From positions 730,001-794,000 of the forward strand of contig NC_006670.1 of the NCBI RefSeq assembly GCF_000091045.1: 64,000 bases of DNA, given 5' to 3'. Within the stretch, counting starts at the first letter, position 1. The number at the start of each line of letters is the position of its first letter. Of this stretch, positions 47,550 through 58,814 are shown in pieces. A model generated the notes under the pieces. The model was not told the DNA's origin. It saw only the letters and a list, made by a program, of their open reading frames with translations, and searched no databases. The stretch is from Cryptococcus deneoformans JEC21. Its lineage: Eukaryota; Basidiomycota; Tremellomycetes; Tremellales; Cryptococcaceae. The translations under genes were made by a program, and so were the position numbers.

Positions 47550-50500
47550 ATGTCACAACAAGTCATTTCCGAAGTACGGCGTGATACAAAGTCCTCTCCA
47601 GGAAATCTCTCTTCTCAGAGTTCCCCGAGACACGCGACATTTATCGCGACTAACAGCGGGCAAGACAGTGATTCAGAAAGTCAATCAAGTCGCGCGGCAT
47701 CAGAGGCTGACGACGACGAGCCAAATAACTGGGACAGGGACAGAGGCCCGGACATTTCAGACAACAGCGAAGGCGCATCTAATCACAGTAGCAATCCAAG
47801 TACAAGCTCATTCTCCACGGATCAACAATTTTACCGTCCTGAAAAGGCTACCGAAGTGGGCTCTGATTCTGACTCTGATACCGATCACTCTTCGATACCA
47901 TCACAACGCTCAAGCGATATTGAGTACGAAGACGAAGCCGAAAAAGTACCCGGTCGGCAATATAACAGCAGCCCATCTTTATTCATCGACCCGTCTCCTG
48001 GTGTGTTCGCAATATCGTCAAATGAATCTTACAGTGTAGTAGCCACCGAAACTGGATCACAGCAAGGGTCTACAACGCTTGTATCTTCGAAAGAAGAAAG
48101 ATATACATTGGCTGAGGACTCGAGATATCTGCTTGCGGCCCATTCCAAAAGAGACAGAACCGTGCAGCAAGTCATGGCCCGTTTCTCCGCCCTTTGTGAG
48201 TTTACTCGCGAATACTGTTGAAATAGGATCAGCAATACTTACATGTCTCAGATATTTTCCCGATACTGGTAGCTGTTCCACTCACTCTTCTCCTGTCTCT
48301 CAATACTATTCTTCTCACTCCATTATACAATACGATTCCCTTGAGCCTGCATAATGTCACCCTCTACGCATTGTATACTGCTCCACCAACTCTGCTGTAC
48401 TGGGCTATGACGCTCGAGCGGTCCGCGAGAGAAGTTGTATCGGCCAATGTGTGCATTAGCCTTGCAGCTCTAAATGGAGACTTGGTCGCCGTCCTAGGAA
48501 GAAGGCTGGGGAGCTTGATGGGGAGATTGGCTGGCCCAGAATGGGGCGCTTGCTTTGCAAAGGCTATTCTAGGCTTTGGTGCTGTGGGGGGAGGATTGAT
48601 ATTTGCGCTTTTATGTTTTGTGAGCATTAGGATCCAGCGCTTATAGTATCTACTAAATTTTGGTGATAGGATCACATCCTCCCGATTACTCCGGCTAAAA
48701 GTTTGGCTGGCCGAATTCGAAATTTAGCCAATATCTCTGCTAGATCAACAGCGTTTATGTTGCATCTTTGGTTTGGCCAGCGTCTGCTGGATAGAAGATT
48801 GTCCGGCAGTGTCATGTTTCTTACCCAGAGCCCGGAAAAAGCGGTACGTTTTGTGTTCACAATACGGAAGCGAACAGTCCATGAAACTATTCCAGATTCT
48901 CTTCATAACACTATATCTCACTACAATCCATCTCTTTGTTCGCCCTGGGCCATCCTTAGCCTCATCCTTGAATGGACTGTATGGTTTCATCTCCGTTGGC
49001 TTAGGAGTCGCTCCTTCCAAACGGTCCGAGATATCGAAATATACCGCACTTTTACCTAAACGAGCTCCTTCATTCATTCTCTTTCTCCGACTCCCTCTCC
49101 TTGTCTTAGCTCTACGCCAGCAGATCTTCCTCCGACCCCCTGGCCAGAGAACCGATCCTTATGTGACCGCCCATGGAGAATTAAGGGTGCTGAGCTCGGA
49201 ACAGAGTTTTACCGGAAGGGTGGTGGTCGGCGATAATTTAAAAGACGGGTATAGATTTTTGAGGTGTGACCACTCAATTCTGGGAGGGCGTTGGTTCAGA
49301 GAAAGGGAAAATAATGGCGAGAAGACAATCGAATTGGGGGATTCGTGGGTGGTTGTTGCTGTTCCATCAACTTGAATCTGACAAAGCGCAGGATTTTCGC
49401 AGTGTTCAATTTACAGGAAGTGATGACTTTGGCTCATAGGTCGGATGAAAAAGAATCGCTTATCACAACTTTGGACCTCACTACGGATCTAAAAGTAACA
49501 TCTGAAGGCAAGGAGGATGAAGAACCATCACGCGGCTCTCGTTCTAATAGGGCCTTAGTCATGTGAGTGAAGCTTGAGATGCTGCTGTCATCGATTGACC
49601 AAAACTTACAGCGGTCTCGGGGCTGGTATCACGGCGCAAGGATTCTTGAGACGAGGATTCAATGTTGATGTAGTCGGTAAGTTCGTACTCTCTCAAGGCG
49701 TGACCGTCAGTGCTATCTAAATCATCTCCAGAAATCGATCCAGCTGTCTTCACTGCTACCGAAATATACTTTAATCTTTCTTCCTCCCATCTAACATCCG
49801 TGAACCTCTTGGATGGTTCTGTCTTCGTTTCCGAGCTCGCGACATTATCTCGTGTCAATATCACCGATCCTTCACTCGATTCGGAGACGTTGACAGCTTT
49901 GGAAAGGTTGCCTAAATGGGACTTTGTGGTACAAGATTGTTTTACAGGAGGGTCAGTACCAGGAGAAATGTTCACCAAAGAGTTTTGGGAGGATCTGGGT
50001 GAAATGGTAGCAGAAGATGGGCTCATTGCCATGGTGCGCCCTCTCTTGATCATAAGCGCTGGGGTTGACAGGAAATTAGAATTTTGTCGGACTGAAGATG
50101 AGCAAAGCCTCAAAAGCGGTATTAGTAACCTTAACATCTGTATTCCCACAGTGCAGGGCCTTTGGGGATGGATATGAAGTCAATCAGGGGCCAAACGATA
50201 TAACTAACATGGTAAGATGGCCGCAGGTCTTTCGCATTCATTCGACAGAGAGCTGACTTCCAGGGTCCAAAGGTCGTTTTCTGCACTGTGAGTTGATGTA
50301 AGAAAGGCAATTATGAGCGTCAAACTCACTACAGAGCGTATTAGAAAACTTATTCTCCAATACTGACGTTTCGCCGCCCTCGTCCATCGGACGTCCATCG
50401 CTCCCCTCTACGTTCACATGTATTCTCCACCTTCCTCCCCAACGAAATACAGTTGGACTCGATCATATCTGAGGAAGATTATCATGATACTCTTATGACG

Positions 50501-50658
50501 TTGAGAAGGGGGGATACAAAAAGGTTGGATTACTGGCAAAAGGAGACAGCTATTGCTACTTGGCGCGCAATGCAGAACAGTACGTATTATTCCTTTCTTG
50601 CAGAGCGGTTGCTGATGAGTAGTCAGTCTTAACTCCGGAGATGTGGATGGCTTACTGA
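47550..50658 (+). CDS. Membrane protein with spermidine-synthase-like methyltransferase fold
   Basis: Not a classical spermidine synthase: a long Ser/Asp-rich N-terminus (from ATG 47550) is followed by several membrane segments (ILVAVPLTLLLSLNTILLTP, VTLYALYTAPPTLLYWAMTL, AILGFGAVGGGLIFALLCF, ILFITLYLTTIHLFV). A C-terminal Rossmann domain follows with motif I ALVIGLGAGITAQGFLRRG, NVDVVEIDPAVF (acidic ribose-binding loop), VNLLDGSVFV and KWDFVVQDCFTGGSVPGEMF, equivalent to the spermidine-synthase active-site loop. Late exons were chosen by phase: VVFCT joins KTYSPILTFRRPRPS, then FSTFLPNEIQLDSIISEEDY and ILTPEMWMAY to TGA 50656-50658. The architecture matches the fungal membrane-bound spermine/spermidine-synthase-like family. 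The product, if any, is unknown. Confidence 0.75.
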
Positions 50659-50783
50659 CTGCAGGATCATAAAATTGCATGAAATTACTGTACAGATATA
50701 GATGTACATATACTTATATATAACAAGAGTGAAATTTACAACCTTCACCATCATTGGCGCCTAACATTTGTCGATGTACATTA

Positions 50784-52238
50784 TCAAGACAAGGACTGAA
50801 CTCCTTCGTTTCGCCATACAAGGACAGAGCAGATTCCCCCGCTCAATTGATCTTCTTCGATAATAAGGCCTTCATAGCCTATAAGCCCTGGTTTTTCGGA
50901 CGCAGTCAGCATCATATGCCTAGAGGAAGCGAAGTCACTCACTACTCTCCCCAACGTTCATGACGCCATCTAGGCCACCCTCTACGACTCTATCCAAAAC
51001 CATCACAGGTGGCTCCCCCGACCTTTTTTTCTTAGTACTACCGGCCCCACTTTTGGAAGCTTTTCTTGTCTTGTCAGAAGTGGAGCGTTTCTGTTCATCA
51101 ATTTCTTCTTCGTATTGGGAGGGTTTGGGGAAAAGGGAAGAATGAAAAGCGGCGACGCTGGAAGTAAGATTGAGTGTGCCAGAAGAGGTTGACACAGTCC
51201 AAGGGCAGCGAGCATAACGTTGGAATAAGGGTGTGCCCGGCTACCACGCAGAATTAACTTTAAATGTCACGATGTAAAACGAGACATGACTTGCAATGTT
51301 AGAGTAGCAGAGGATTTTATGAACCTTGAACTGAGGAGAAATTAAAAAATCTAGCCCATACTGAAAGTAATTCCAGAAGCCTGGGGAATTGTTTTTTGTT
51401 AGAGAAACGTCTGCAGAATTTGGACCAGCTTACAATATCCGGGTTCACTGGTTCCACCCCACATCTTTTCTAATCTGTCGTCTTCTTTCCAAAATTTTCT
51501 CAAAGGATGACCCAAATCTAACAAAAGATCCTGTGCAGTGGTTTGTCCCAAGATAATTTCTAGAGGTTCTTCTTCGGCTATAGAGAGGACAACGCCTTTG
51601 TTTGGCTGATTCTGATTAGTTCCACGAACTGCGTAGTGGATATTCTGCTTACCTGCACGTTACAAGAAATCAACTGCCCAGGAAGGCTTAAACGTTCACC
51701 CTCTTTCCCGTTCACGTCTAGTCTTCGCACGAGATCCTCTCGCCCACCTTTCCCTTCCGAGCTCATCTCGAACTTTATTCCCGGGAACACCAATCCTCTA
51801 CCCTCGTCGGCAAATGTAGGTCCAAATATCCTGCCAACTTTGGCCCTTGTCAATGGCTGTTCTGGGGCATACAGGAGCTGGGTCTCAAAGGTCAAAGTGA
51901 TGTTGGAAAAGGCAAGAGAAGGGAACGATATCAGTGTCAAGGTCTGCGATGGATGGGGGAAGTAAAGTGTCAATGAAGGTAGATGAATCACCACGGCGGA
52001 CTCATGCGGGTGCTAAGTGTCTGTCAGTGACTGTGGTCCACGGGATGTCCGATACGAACCTGAGGGTCCCATGATAAGCTGAATTTGGGATACTCGTTCT
52101 TGCGTGTGCGGAGGAGGTCGAGGACGTGCCATAGTGTATCGCCTGGGGTGTATTAGCTCTGGGAAGGGCAAATAGGATGCACTGACCAAGGTGAAATATG
52201 CCTACTGCTCTGCCTGGGGAGATCTGGTAGTGGGCCAT
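50784..52238 (-). CDS. PHAF1/UPF0183 family protein
   Basis: Homologue of the conserved eukaryotic PHAF1 (C16orf70, UPF0183) family, implicated in autophagosome/phagophore assembly in animals. ATG 52238 gives MAHYQISPGRAVGIFHLGDT, WHVLDLLRTRK and YPKFSLSWDPQHPHESAVVI. Then come HLPSLTLYFPHPSQTLTLIS, RIFGPTFADEGRGLVFPGIK, LIILG-type EEEPLEIILGQTTAQDLLLD, LGHPLRKFWKEDDRLEKMWG and YCFWNYFQYGLDFLISPQFK. The G-x-AVxxF-x-LG start, PTFADEGRGLVFPG and YxWNYFxxGLDxL blocks are diagnostic. The C-terminal part has a Lys/Ser-rich insert, then SYEGLIIEEDQLSGG on a last exon spliced at TTATAG, ending at TGA 50786-50784. It is convergent with the preceding gene. Confidence 0.85.
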
Positions 52239-52950
52239 TGTTCGTAGGGGGATGAGGCGTCAAGCAACGGCGACATTCATGCTGCCATAATGACGATGCT
52301 TCATCATCATCGGCTTCCTGGTGGCGCGACGCGCCGCCGTCGAGGAGGTATGTAATAAATAATAGTAGACTAACTGTAATTAGGAAATCACTATTCCAAG
52401 TTAACCAGATTAATCATACATCGCTTAATTATTTCTACCCGTCGGAGTGCGAATGACTTGTAATCCTGGAATCTGGTAGGTGGAATCTGTGCTAGCGATC
52501 ATCATTAGAGTTCTAGTGGCCTAATTGTCGCTCTAGAGGCATGTGGGACATTCCTCAAATATTCTGGAACTAGCCAAAACCCTCGGACCTTGGGCCCTAG
52601 TAGGAGGCCGCCGAAACAGCCCCCGAGGGCTTGTGTCGAGCCTAATAAACCATGTCCTACGCACGTCGTTTGTACATCTTCGCGTTTGTTGCTCTATCCG
52701 TCGGGGCAAACTTTATCGATTGACGGGTAGAAAGAATACCAGCGAAAGCCCACATCGGACGTCTCGTCTGCTGACCTATCCAGTCAGCTGGCTCCGTTTA
52801 TTAATTGTCATTTTTTAAGGGCAGCGAGCGGTCGCGTCGCGTCACACCGATCATCATTTCGCAGTGCGGGACATGTGCTTTTACAATCCACACTTTATTA
52901 CGCATCAACGACTATAGAGTATATCGCTCGTGCCCTTTTCTCATGTGATA
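52239..52950. other. Intergenic region, no supported gene
   Basis: About 710 bp upstream of PHAF1. A frame of 91 codons (52543-52818) has no domain or start context to support it. The stretch near 52320 is GC-rich. Confidence 0.45.
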
Positions 52951-53259
52951 ATGGCAGAAAAAAATAGGGACGGGACGATAGAGAGTCAAAATGCCGGGGG
53001 GGCGGAGGCGGGGAACACAGATGACGAAGGAAAAAGAGTCCTTGAGATTATCCAGCCACCACCACGACTCCGCTTTATAAACTGTAAGCTTGGAAGCTCG
53101 TCATCGCAAGGGTAAAGCATCGAATGACCTCACGGCGAAAGCCTGACCTATTCTTCGATTGCTATTGGCTATTTTCGTCCAGATATGGGATACTATGAGT
53201 CTAATCATGGCAGGGGGGTCTGTGAAGGAAGAAGTACAAAAGCCAGTGAATTACTATGA
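52951..53259 (+). CDS. Possible small two-exon protein (69 aa)
   Basis: ATG 52951 opens MAEKNRDGTIESQNAGGAEA, acidic and Gly-rich, then VLEIIQPPPRLRFIN. A GTAAGC donor at 53084 and a GTCCAG acceptor before 53183 (branch-like CTGACC between) splice in phase to YMGYYESNHGRGVCEGRSTK and TGA 53257-53259. No family recognised. It lies only 72 bp before the hemerythrin start on the same strand, so it could also be an upstream ORF in that gene's leader. Confidence 0.35.
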
Positions 53260-53331
53260 ATATTGTACCTCTAAAGACTTTTTGACGCACCCGTTGTAAA
53301 TCGTCTACTATTACTAACTCCGCGCCTTTAT

Positions 53332-54115
53332 ATGCTCTCATCAAGAGCATTCAGCCCTAGGACTATTTTCAATCGAGCCGCCCTTTCTCCACTGGCAATT
53401 TCCACTCGCTTCTTTGCAAGCCCCACAACCAGCAGCATGGCAGGTAACACTTCTGTAGCAGACGCAGTCAAGCACGATCACCGAGAGCTTGAAGAGTATT
53501 ACGACCAGATCATCAAAGCTACTGATGCAGACACGAAGACCCGGTACCAAAACCTGTTCACCTGGGAACTTGCTCGCCACTCCGTTGGAGAGGAGCTTGT
53601 CGTTTACCCTGCTCTTGAGAAGTATGTAGATGGTGGCAAGGCATTGGCCGATAGAGATAGGGAAGAACATCAGAAGGTACGTACTCCACCTTAGATTGGC
53701 AGGCGATTTCACGGACTAACGCCCACCAGGTCAAAGAGATGTTGTACAAGTTCCAGCAACTATCGCCAAGTGATAGCGAATTTGAACCCACCATCAAGAA
53801 GTTGATGTCCGATCTGGCCGAACATATCAAGGAAGAAGAGACAGAAGACCTCGTCAAGTTGGAACAAGCTGTCCCGAGCTCTGAATCGAGTAGTCTCGCC
53901 GCAAGCTTCAAGAGGACCAAGATGTTTGCCCCCACTCGGAGCCACCCCTCCGCGCCTGACAAGCCTGTAAGCATAAGCGGGCTGCAGTCTTCATTACACG
54001 TTGTGTGCTAATCCTGGTTTACTTTGCAACTTAGCCTTTTGAGACCGTTGCAGGTTTGCTCGCTGCCCCTCTGGACAAACTAGGCGATGTCTTCCGAAAG
54101 TTCCCCAATGAGTGA
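53332..54115 (+). CDS. Hemerythrin-like HHE protein, probably mitochondrial
   Basis: Di-iron HHE-cation-binding-domain protein. ATG 53332 gives an Arg/Ser/Phe-rich presequence (MLSSRAFSPRTIFNRAALSP) with no acidic residue for about 40 positions, so mitochondrial import is likely; a second in-frame ATG (MAGNTSVADAV) could make a cytosolic form. Iron-ligand motifs: KHDHRELEEYYDQI, LFTWELARHSVGEELVVYPA (HxxxE), DREEHQKVKEML and LAEHIKEEETEDL (HxxxE). Three exons; the last ends LDKLGDVFRKFPNE at TGA 54113-54115. Family members sense or buffer O2, NO or iron; the role here is unknown. Confidence 0.88.
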
Positions 54116-54777
54116 GAATTGCAAGCATCATTAGTATGCTTTATAAGTGTAATGAAGTCGCGAAGCTTGTTCCGGTCCTCTGCTGTAGTCTCGGTTTTCA
54201 AACTTGTATCCATATGATTGTTTGGCTCCCGGAAGATGGCGAAGCCATGTTGAACCATGATGTATGATATGAATGGTAATCAAGATTGTGACATGCGATT
54301 CTATCTCCTTTCTCTTCCCTGGATAATGTACAGGGGGGGAAACAAGAAAGACGAGATGAAACGGGATGAACTTCTCAGGTACTTTACAGGTAGTTGATGA
54401 AAAGACCGATGATACAGTAGTAACAGCCTGGCGACAGCTCATATTCATTCGACAACAGGTGAAGTTTGTTTTCTTGAAAAGCAAGCCCATTTGGGTCAGT
54501 TCTGTGTGGTATGAATGAACTCGTACACTGCAAGAAGGCTGACTGAGGAACAAACCCGGCCCGTACGAACGAACGAAGCTTCAATCGATGGCGATCGATC
54601 GTCCCATTAATTAGAACGCGTTTGTATTATATTATGTAATACAAAACAACAGGTTATGACGTCAGTGTTGTCACACAGGAGGTCCGGAGTTGTCGAGCAT
54701 GAGCAGCGCGTTCATATGCTGAGAACGTAGGAGGTTATCCTCTTCAGGTTGTCTCCGATGCACTCAAAACCTCAAAG
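54116..54777. other. Intergenic region, no supported gene
   Basis: About 660 bp between two plus-strand genes. A 140-codon minus frame (54553-54131) is present but has no domain and would overlap both UTRs. Confidence 0.45.
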
Positions 54778-56080
54778 ATGACAACGCCCACCGCCCAATC
54801 CCAGCCTGTAACATTTTCATCTGCTCAAGATGAGAATTCTGCAATCGCCCAATCCCTAGCAGCCAGGCGACGGCGGTCACTAGCTTCAATTTTGCGGGAC
54901 TTCCGAATTCGCCAGTCCGCTCATAAAACAACAGGAGACCGCGTAGTAGAGGAAGAGTCGGAAGAAGAAGAAGAAGAGGAAGATGAGTATGACCATCCAG
55001 AGAGGATAAATACCCTTGATCTGGAAGCATACAAACGTGCCATGGGTGATATGATAAAGATGGAGCAAAGCGGGGAGGTTATTGACCCCGACAGTATTGA
55101 GACTGAGGCCGCAGGATTGGAGTTTGTGTGGGACGGTGAGCTCCTAATTGTGAATCATTCCCCCCAATTGCTGACATCTACCAGTCTTGTTTGAAAATCA
55201 ACGAGGGTAAGATACACATGTCATGATATGCAGGTGGGGTAACTCATCACGATGGCAGGATTTACTTGCTAGGAACGGCTTATTACTCGTCAAACACCCT
55301 GCTTCCAAAAGACCCGTCCACGTTTACAAGGCCAGATCGCACGGCTCCGATCACTTCTTCATTTGCTCTAGCCGACCCTTCTCAGAACCCTACTGTGCAG
55401 CCAGTCAAGTCTTCGAAGAAATATCTTCGCAAAGTTAAAGCCAAATCATCTACTCCCACCCAATCTAACAAAACATCATACACACTTGAGACTTATCAGC
55501 CGCCATCTCCCGAATGGGAATATTTGACCCCTTGGATGGTGAACATGCGTACTGGAACAGATGAGCTAGGGTGGAGATATAATGCATGGTTCAGGAAAAA
55601 AGGATGGAGCAGCCATGCCGGGAATTTGGGCTGGTGGGGATGGGTAAGAAGAAGGGAATGGGTCAGATTGAGGGTCAGGAAGCCCCGTAGGAAAGAAGAG
55701 GACAAACCGTCGGAAAAGATATATCGAACACCGAGCTACAAGTTAGAGGATCTGCTGAATGGAGAAGTTTCGGGCAACGCTTTGAGAATTCTGAAGTTAA
55801 TGGGGGAGCTTGGCGTGGATCGTGAGAGACTCGAACTCTGGAAGAGCTGGCTAGATGGCATCCAAAAAGGGGGGCAGGTCTGGAACAGACTGCAAGAATT
55901 ATTAGCCGATAGAGAAGCTGTAAGTACGCTTCTTTATTACTTATCAAGCTAACTCATCGCTTTATGCAGTCGACCCTACTCCATCGCCAGTTCATTCACT
56001 TGCCTTCTTACCAAAAATTCATGGATCTACTTTCTGACCATTCACTCTCTACTTCGCCTGCTCACTCAGATACGCCCTGA
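54778..56080 (+). CDS. Peroxin/dysferlin-domain protein (Spo73/Pex30-like DysF)
   Basis: Soluble protein built around one DysF domain. ATG 54778 gives [20 protein letters not shown], a basic segment ([17 protein letters not shown]) and a Glu run. The DysF start [19 protein letters not shown] follows across a short intron, then [40 protein letters not shown] and [18 protein letters not shown], the Trp-rich DysFN and DysFC signatures. A helical C-terminus ([20 protein letters not shown]) ends after one more intron at TGA 56078-56080. Without membrane helices it is closer to yeast Spo73 than to the Pex23/30 proteins. Its last 32 bp overlap the ITPase coding end on the other strand. Confidence 0.8.
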
Positions 56081-56689
56081 GTTTTTCCAATGCTCTATAC
56101 CTGTGAGAGATCTTGTTCTTTTCTTCCCCATCCATCTCCGCGTACGTCCTTCCCCCACCCTCAAGAGGCTGGAAAATTGGGTCCCAGCCGAAGACCTTGG
56201 AGCCCCGAGCAGGGACGATGTTGCCTTCAGTGCGGCCTTCAAAGAGGATAGGTTCTTCGCCCGGCCCTGGAGAATATGCGAATGTACAGAGAGCAGTTGC
56301 GCGAGTGGTAGGGAACCCGTTGAGAAGAGTGTTTAGACCTATCCCGAATAGCCATAAGTAATGGATTCGAGACACAGAGCATGCAACGTACCTTCATGAC
56401 CAATATTAGCCAAGAAATCTTTAATGTAAGGTCCAGGCAATCCGTTGAGAGCTTCGAAGCAGAGAGCTGTATCTTCAGTCACACAAGCTGTTCCGAGCTA
56501 ATCGATCGATTAGCCTTAATGATAGTGGTGGGAGATGAAAGAGATTTTCTCGACCTTTTCAGCGGCTACCTTGCATTTGGCAATAGCAATTTCTTGCGTA
56601 GTGCCTTGAAGCTCAGGAACTGCTTCAGAAGTTAGATAGCCATTGCGGGTATATAAAATGTCATTAAAAGAACAAAGAACATACCATCA

Positions 56690-56745
<56 letters not shown>

Positions 56746-56846
56746 TTCTCGAAGCTTATTGGCGTTGCCTGTAACGAAGACTGGAAAAGTTCAAGCGTCA
56801 GCCTATGTGTCTGTCGTCGTATGAGAAGCGTACCAAAAGAAGTCAT
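56049..56846 (-). CDS. HAM1: Inosine triphosphate pyrophosphatase (Ham1)
   Basis: House-cleaning enzyme hydrolysing ITP, dITP and XTP to monophosphates. ATG 56846 gives MTSF; an intron (GTACGC to TTCCAG) joins [20 protein letters not shown], the SxNxxK-type nucleotide-binding start. Next come [40 protein letters not shown] (metal Asp/Glu), [33 protein letters not shown] and the final [20 protein letters not shown]. All family motifs are intact; length is normal. Stop TAG 56051-56049. Confidence 0.95.
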
Positions 56847-57387
56847 ATTCAAGGGATACTGGTAGAGATGTAGAGGGAAAGCAACGATAACGATTAGCGT
56901 CGGAGACGGAGGGTTGATTACAGATTCAAATATAGTCAGTCACCCAGCCTAATTAGCGGAGAAAGGCGGGTCAAATATCCTTCCGCGCGTTTCGTTACCA
57001 ACTTAATTAAGATTTCGACATGCAGTGTGACTAGACAAGCAGCGAGCTGTCACCACATCTATTCGAGCCATGGAGAGCTTTGCTGAGTCCCAGAGGGCTT
57101 ACTATTGCAAAGCGCCATTGCATCGGTGCTCCAAAAGGTCATGGCCAATCACAGATTGCTCTCTGGTTTAACATCCTTACAACGAAGTCAGCAAGACAAA
57201 GTTGGGCGTGACAGTATGGGGACACTCCAAGGCACAATCGTGAGGTTAATACTCGTACGTACTCACATGATTCGCGGACGCACGGCAATCTCGGACGCCA
57301 AACCTCGCAATACCGTGCATATCATTAGCATCATATCTCCACAATGGCCGATTCTATGACCGTCGCACTTTAGCACAAGACAACAAC
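56847..57387. other. Gap upstream of transposon-derived ORF
   Basis: About 540 bp between the ITPase start and the transposase-like frame. No transposase N-terminal helix-turn-helix domain or obvious terminal inverted repeat is visible; this may be the ITPase promoter plus decayed element sequence. Confidence 0.4.
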
Positions 57388-58814
57388 TTGGTGACAGCCA
57401 TCAGAAAGTCGCAGATTTATACAGGGTCTCAAAGTCATCCCACTACGACCGTCACGCCGGCGTACGCGCGTTCCATACGAGCTCGGCCTCTCGACACCTT
57501 TCTATCATGCAGGAGGAGGAATTGGATCAAAAAGATCGACAAATATGCTGAGCGAGGCACCCCTGCGAAGATGAACAGCAGGTTCCAGTCTCTCGATGTC
57601 GACTTCTTCAACACCCTCAAGACAGCGTACCATCGTCAACTGGATGAATACCAGCTTGGTAGCTCCGTTAGAGGGGTGGGAAAGGGGATGTTTTGGGGTT
57701 GGCACCAGAGGGCGTGGGGGGAGACGGCGACCTCACGCCAAATTCGAGGGACTTGGAGGAAATCAGGTTTGTTTCCTCTTGACCCTGCCGTCATGGAGAC
57801 TGAGGAGCAAGCGCAGAGCAGTCCTGCCCCTCAAGCTGCCGCTGAGGGCCCTCTCACCCCCCACAACCTCCGCATCCTTTGCGTGAACAAATGGATCTCC
57901 CAACCGACATCCTCCACACCTACAGATCTACGGCTCTTGAGGAGTACCAAGTTCTCCCCATACTTTGACAACTGCGTTGGTGCCCTTGATGGCACCCACA
58001 TCAGGACGACAGTCAGGGGGGAAGAAGCCAAAAGGAGCTGGCGTAACCGCTACTCCTACATCTCCACCAATGTTCTGGCAGCGTGCGATTTTTCGCTGCG
58101 CTTTGTCTATGTCCGGCCCGGTTATGAGGGGTCGGCCAATGACCAGAACGTACTGAATAACGCCCTGGAAGACAATTTTGTCATTCCAAAGGACCGCTTT
58201 TACCTGGCTGATGCTGGGTATGGAGCTCATCCTGGGCTGCGACTTCCTTTCCGGGGCGTAAGGTACCATTTGAAAGAGTGGGGAAGGGCCAACACCCGGT
58301 AAGTCAAGTTTAAGCATCTAAGCGGCTCTAAGCTGACCAGAACATTGATAGACCTCGTAGCAAGGAGGAGTTGTACAATCTTCGCCATGCTTAAGCACCT
58401 AACGTGATTGAGCGTGTGTTTGGCGTGGTCAAGGAGAAGTTCCCCATTTTGAAACAAGGATCGGAGTATACTATCCGCGATCAGTGTCGAGTGATCATAG
58501 CAGTATGCATCTTCCATAACGCGATCGCCACACATGAAGGTGTCGACCTTCATGGCGAAGAACTCTTCCCCAGCATCCGGATGGCACAGGATGTCTCCAT
58601 GGCTCACAGAGCCGATGCTTACGAGGTCAATGACCCAAAGAGGAAGCAGGAGCGAATTCGGGCCAGAGAGGAAGCAGAAGAGGCCCTGAGGAGAACTGGG
58701 GTGAGCACGTGGGGGAAGACAGTGGTAGAAAATAGAAAACAATGTGATAAAATGAGGGACAGGCTGGCTGGGAAGATGTGGAGGAAGGACCAGGAATATG
58801 GGCATGCTAAATAG
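57388..58814 (+). pseudogene. Decayed chimeric transposase: pogo-type tail plus Harbinger-type DDE domain
   Basis: One open frame (57388-58302) carries two transposase families in tandem. First is FQSLDVDFFNTLKTAYHRQL, then IRGTWRKSGLFPLDP and LTPHNLRIL, matching the C-terminal end of pogo/Fot1 DDE_1 transposases (LQPLDVxxFxxLKxAY...GLxPLxP). Then comes FDNCVGALDGTHI (first Asp), RNRYSYISTNVLAACDFSLR, YEGSANDQNVLNNAL and FYLADAGYG (second Asp), a Harbinger/PIF DDE_Tnp_4 core. A GTAAGT intron joins SKEELYNLRHA, but an in-frame TAA (58392-58394) follows before NVIERVFGVVKEKFPIL, which holds the catalytic Glu; the rest stays open to TAG 58812-58814. It also lacks the pogo N-terminal DNA-binding and most catalytic parts. 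Read as a non-functional relic; a spliced rescue of the stop is not excluded. Confidence 0.75.

Noticed and set aside
54131..54553. 140-codon minus-strand frame after the hemerythrin gene
   Set aside because: No domain, no homologous-looking block and atypical composition; it lies over UTR sequence.
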